A stretch of 32,969 nucleotides of DNA from Leptospira idonii. GTDB lineage: Bacteria > Spirochaetota > Leptospiria > Leptospirales > Leptospiraceae. The notes under the pieces are model-generated. The model ran no database searches. It was given only the letters and a program-made list of their open reading frames with translations, and was not told the origin of the DNA. Both the position numbers and the translations under genes were made by a program. Shown here in pieces: positions 31,467 through 32,969 of this stretch (position 1 is its first letter; each line of letters begins with the position of its first letter). The stretch lies in NCBI RefSeq assembly GCF_004770995.1, contig NZ_RQHW01000007.1:1-32969 (forward strand). The letters run 5' to 3'.

Positions 31467-32789
31467 CTATGCTGCCCCGACTGAGAGAGGATTTGCTGAT
31501 AGATTAGCGCTATTCTTTTTCAAATAACTTTCATCAGTTTTTTGGGATTTTACATATACCTTAGAATTATTATTATTATAATAATTATGATTCGTTATGT
31601 ATGTGTTACCTGATGTTGCCTTATTGGAACCGGAGAAGAAATTGTTGAGTTTGCCTCCTGTAGCACTATCTGCATTTGCTGCAAAAGGACTATCGGTGAT
31701 TCCCCCTTTAGAGTTTTTCTTGTTCGATCCGCTGGGAAGACCAAATGCGCTCAATTTGTCTGTTAGATTGAATGGCTTTCCGTCTTGCTGAAGGAATGCC
31801 ATTTCTTTACTTGCAGGCTGTAAGTTGTTATTCTTTGGGATTTTTATTTGTGGTAAGTTAGAGCGCTTATTATCATGCGGTAGTTGGACTGCATTGCCGT
31901 CTTTTTTGGCTGGATCAACGTCTTTTTTTCCTCCAATTTGAGGCAAGAATCCTTTTACCGATGTCATAAGTTTCGAGAAATTTCCAGTCAATAGCGAGGA
32001 AAAAATCTTACCGAGTGTTATCGGAAATAGTATTATAGCCGCATATATAAATGCGGCCCATTGAAATATCGGGACAAGGTAATTAAAGAAAAAGTTTTTT
32101 ATTTCTGTAAAATATTTTATAAATGCGCCTATCACAATCAGAATAAACCCGACGACAGCGACAGCCAATAGCGGCACAATAGCAATAATACCGAACATTA
32201 CCAGATAGATAGCAGCAAGGATTAAACCTACTCCAATCGCTATCATTTTTGCTCCAGTACTTAAATTTACGAACCATTCTGCTATTTCTTTTCGATATTG
32301 CCAAATAGCTAACGCAACAATCGCTCCTACACCTAACAATAGCAAAGCTCTGCCTCCTGCAAGATTTAAATAATGAGACGCAATTATGTCTGCGCCCAAA
32401 CTTGCTAACATAAATCCAACATTAGAAATTATTGTATCAATTGTTATGTTGCTGTTTCTCTGAAGAGCATCATTTATAATAATCATTAATGATTTTTCAT
32501 CTAATCGACTCATTTCTATTAAATATTCATTGAGCGTAGGAAAAAACTTTTTTGAACCTGATGAAGTCGTATCGAAGTATTTAAAGATTGCCTCAATAGA
32601 GGTATTTATGTTCCTTGCGAGAGTTTTAATTTCGGAAGATAGATTAGCGGAGATTGAGGTTAAACTCTCTTTAACTGAGATCACATTAGTTGAAATTTTT
32701 TTCAATAAACCCATGTTTTGTTTCCATGAGTTTGATTTAAAAATAAAATTAACAATATCATTTCTTAATGCTACTTGACTCGTATCCAT
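31467..32789 (-). CDS. Tail tape measure protein
   Basis: A 440-residue protein with helical N-terminal part, a strongly hydrophobic centre at residues about 140-270 (GRALLLLGVGAIVALAI, VGLILAAIYLVMFGIIAIVP, AFIYAAIILFPITLGKIF), and a low-complexity Asn/Lys/Ser-rich end (ITNHNYYNNNNSKVY). Long hydrophobic stretches in a protein between chaperone and baseplate genes mark tape measures. The length sets tail length: at about 1.5 angstrom per residue, roughly 65 nm, shorter than P2 or T4 tails. The start overlaps the end of the frameshift extension by 32 bases. Confidence 0.8.
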   Translation of the reverse strand: MDTSQVALRNDIVNFIFKSNSWKQNMGLLKKISTNVISVKESLTSISANLSSEIKTLARNINTSIEAIFKYFDTTSSGSKKFFPTLNEYLIEMSRLDEKSLMIIINDALQRNSNITIDTIISNVGFMLASLGADIIASHYLNLAGGRALLLLGVGAIVALAIWQYRKEIAEWFVNLSTGAKMIAIGVGLILAAIYLVMFGIIAIVPLLAVAVVGFILIVIGAFIKYFTEIKNFFFNYLVPIFQWAAFIYAAIILFPITLGKIFSSLLTGNFSKLMTSVKGFLPQIGGKKDVDPAKKDGNAVQLPHDNKRSNLPQIKIPKNNNLQPASKEMAFLQQDGKPFNLTDKLSAFGLPSGSNKKNSKGGITDSPFAANADSATGGKLNNFFSGSNKATSGNTYITNHNYYNNNNSKVYVKSQKTDESYLKKNSANLSANPLSVGAA

Positions 32790-32969
32790 CTTTCTCTCTC
32801 TCTACATCCTCTAAAAGTTCACTAAAAATCTTTTCCACTCTCTTCAATAGAATCTTGTCCACTATATCCGGACTCCAGTTCCATTTGTTCCGGAATGCAC
32901 GGCAGATCGAATGATATCGATCCACCGCATAACCTAAAAACTCCCAAGCTTTTTCTGCTTTCTTATCTC
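32758..32969 (-). CDS. Tail assembly chaperone, -1 frameshift extension (part 2, after the join)
   Basis: Continuation of the -1 frame from 1-189 across the circular join. Unique sequence 32892 down to 32758 encodes 44 residues (RNKWNWSPDIVDKILLKRVE, KIFSELLEDVEREKDGYE, then SSSIKK and TGA). The frame is helical and charged, typical of the long form of tail chaperones, and overlaps the tape measure start by 32 bases. Bases 32893-32969 only repeat 1-77. Because the contig was cut here, an automatic annotation would miss this gene part. Confidence 0.75.
   Translation of the reverse strand, partial: DKKAEKAWEFLGYAVDRYHSICRAFRNKWNWSPDIVDKILLKRVEKIFSELLEDVEREKDGYESSSIKK
32893..32969. repeat. Terminal direct overlap marking a circular molecule (right copy)
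   Basis: Exact copy of 1-77. It should be removed before any analysis of gene content or length, since it is the same stretch read twice. Confidence 0.93.

Noticed and set aside
25933..32789. Extracellular contractile injection system (eCIS) like Photorhabdus virulence cassettes
   Set aside because: The hallmark AAA+ ATPase and toxin cargo genes are missing, while lysis-like genes and phage-type repressors are present.

Overview
The window is one complete circular molecule cut open at an arbitrary point. Its first 77 bases (1-77) are repeated exactly as its last 77 (32893-32969), so the unique length is 32,892 bp. One reading frame, the frameshift extension of a tail gene, runs through the join without a break. 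Base composition, codon use and gene content suggest a spirochaete of the genus Leptospira, whose temperate phages are known to persist as circular plasmids. The host is inferred and cannot be proved from this window.

Layout. (1) Structural operon, minus strand, starting at a strong promoter (4966-4994) and continuing across the join: a Prp-type cysteine protease, a structural protein, a small protein, tail sheath, tail tube, a tail assembly chaperone with a -1 frameshift site, tape measure, a gp53/CIS-tube-like protein, tail protein X, hub (gpD/gp27-like), spike (gpV-like), a hypothetical, a gp25-like protein, baseplate J, tail protein I, five paralogous tail fibres with four small fibre partners (25936 to 17238), and a three-gene putative lysis cassette with a patatin-like phospholipase (17199 to 14829). 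(2) Early/regulatory cluster, 9209 to 5033, minus strand: small DNA-binding proteins, a phage-type protein of unknown function, a small membrane protein and a coiled-coil protein. A Cro/CI-type repressor (7327-7710, plus strand) lies inside it with palindromic operators. (3) Replicon and stability region, plus strand, 9210-14787: ParA, a DUF3102-type partner, a winged-helix replication initiator with a structured leader, an AbiEi/AbiEii toxin-antitoxin pair, a repeat-rich non-coding stretch and a ParB/Srx-like protein.

I find a full contractile tail but no terminase, portal, major capsid protein, head maturation protease, integrase or transposase, and no AAA+ ATPase of the extracellular contractile injection type. 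The simplest reading is a plasmid-borne contractile tailocin (R-type-like) with its own replication, partition, toxin-antitoxin, regulation and lysis genes. The most unusual detail is the Prp protease together with Prp-type cleavage motifs at the N termini of the tail tube protein (IDLQLFA) and of the coiled-coil protein (LNLQLFG). This suggests that the tail tube is matured by proteolysis. The five-fibre array, with a roughly 94% identical DNA block shared by two fibres, suggests a system for broadening or changing target range.
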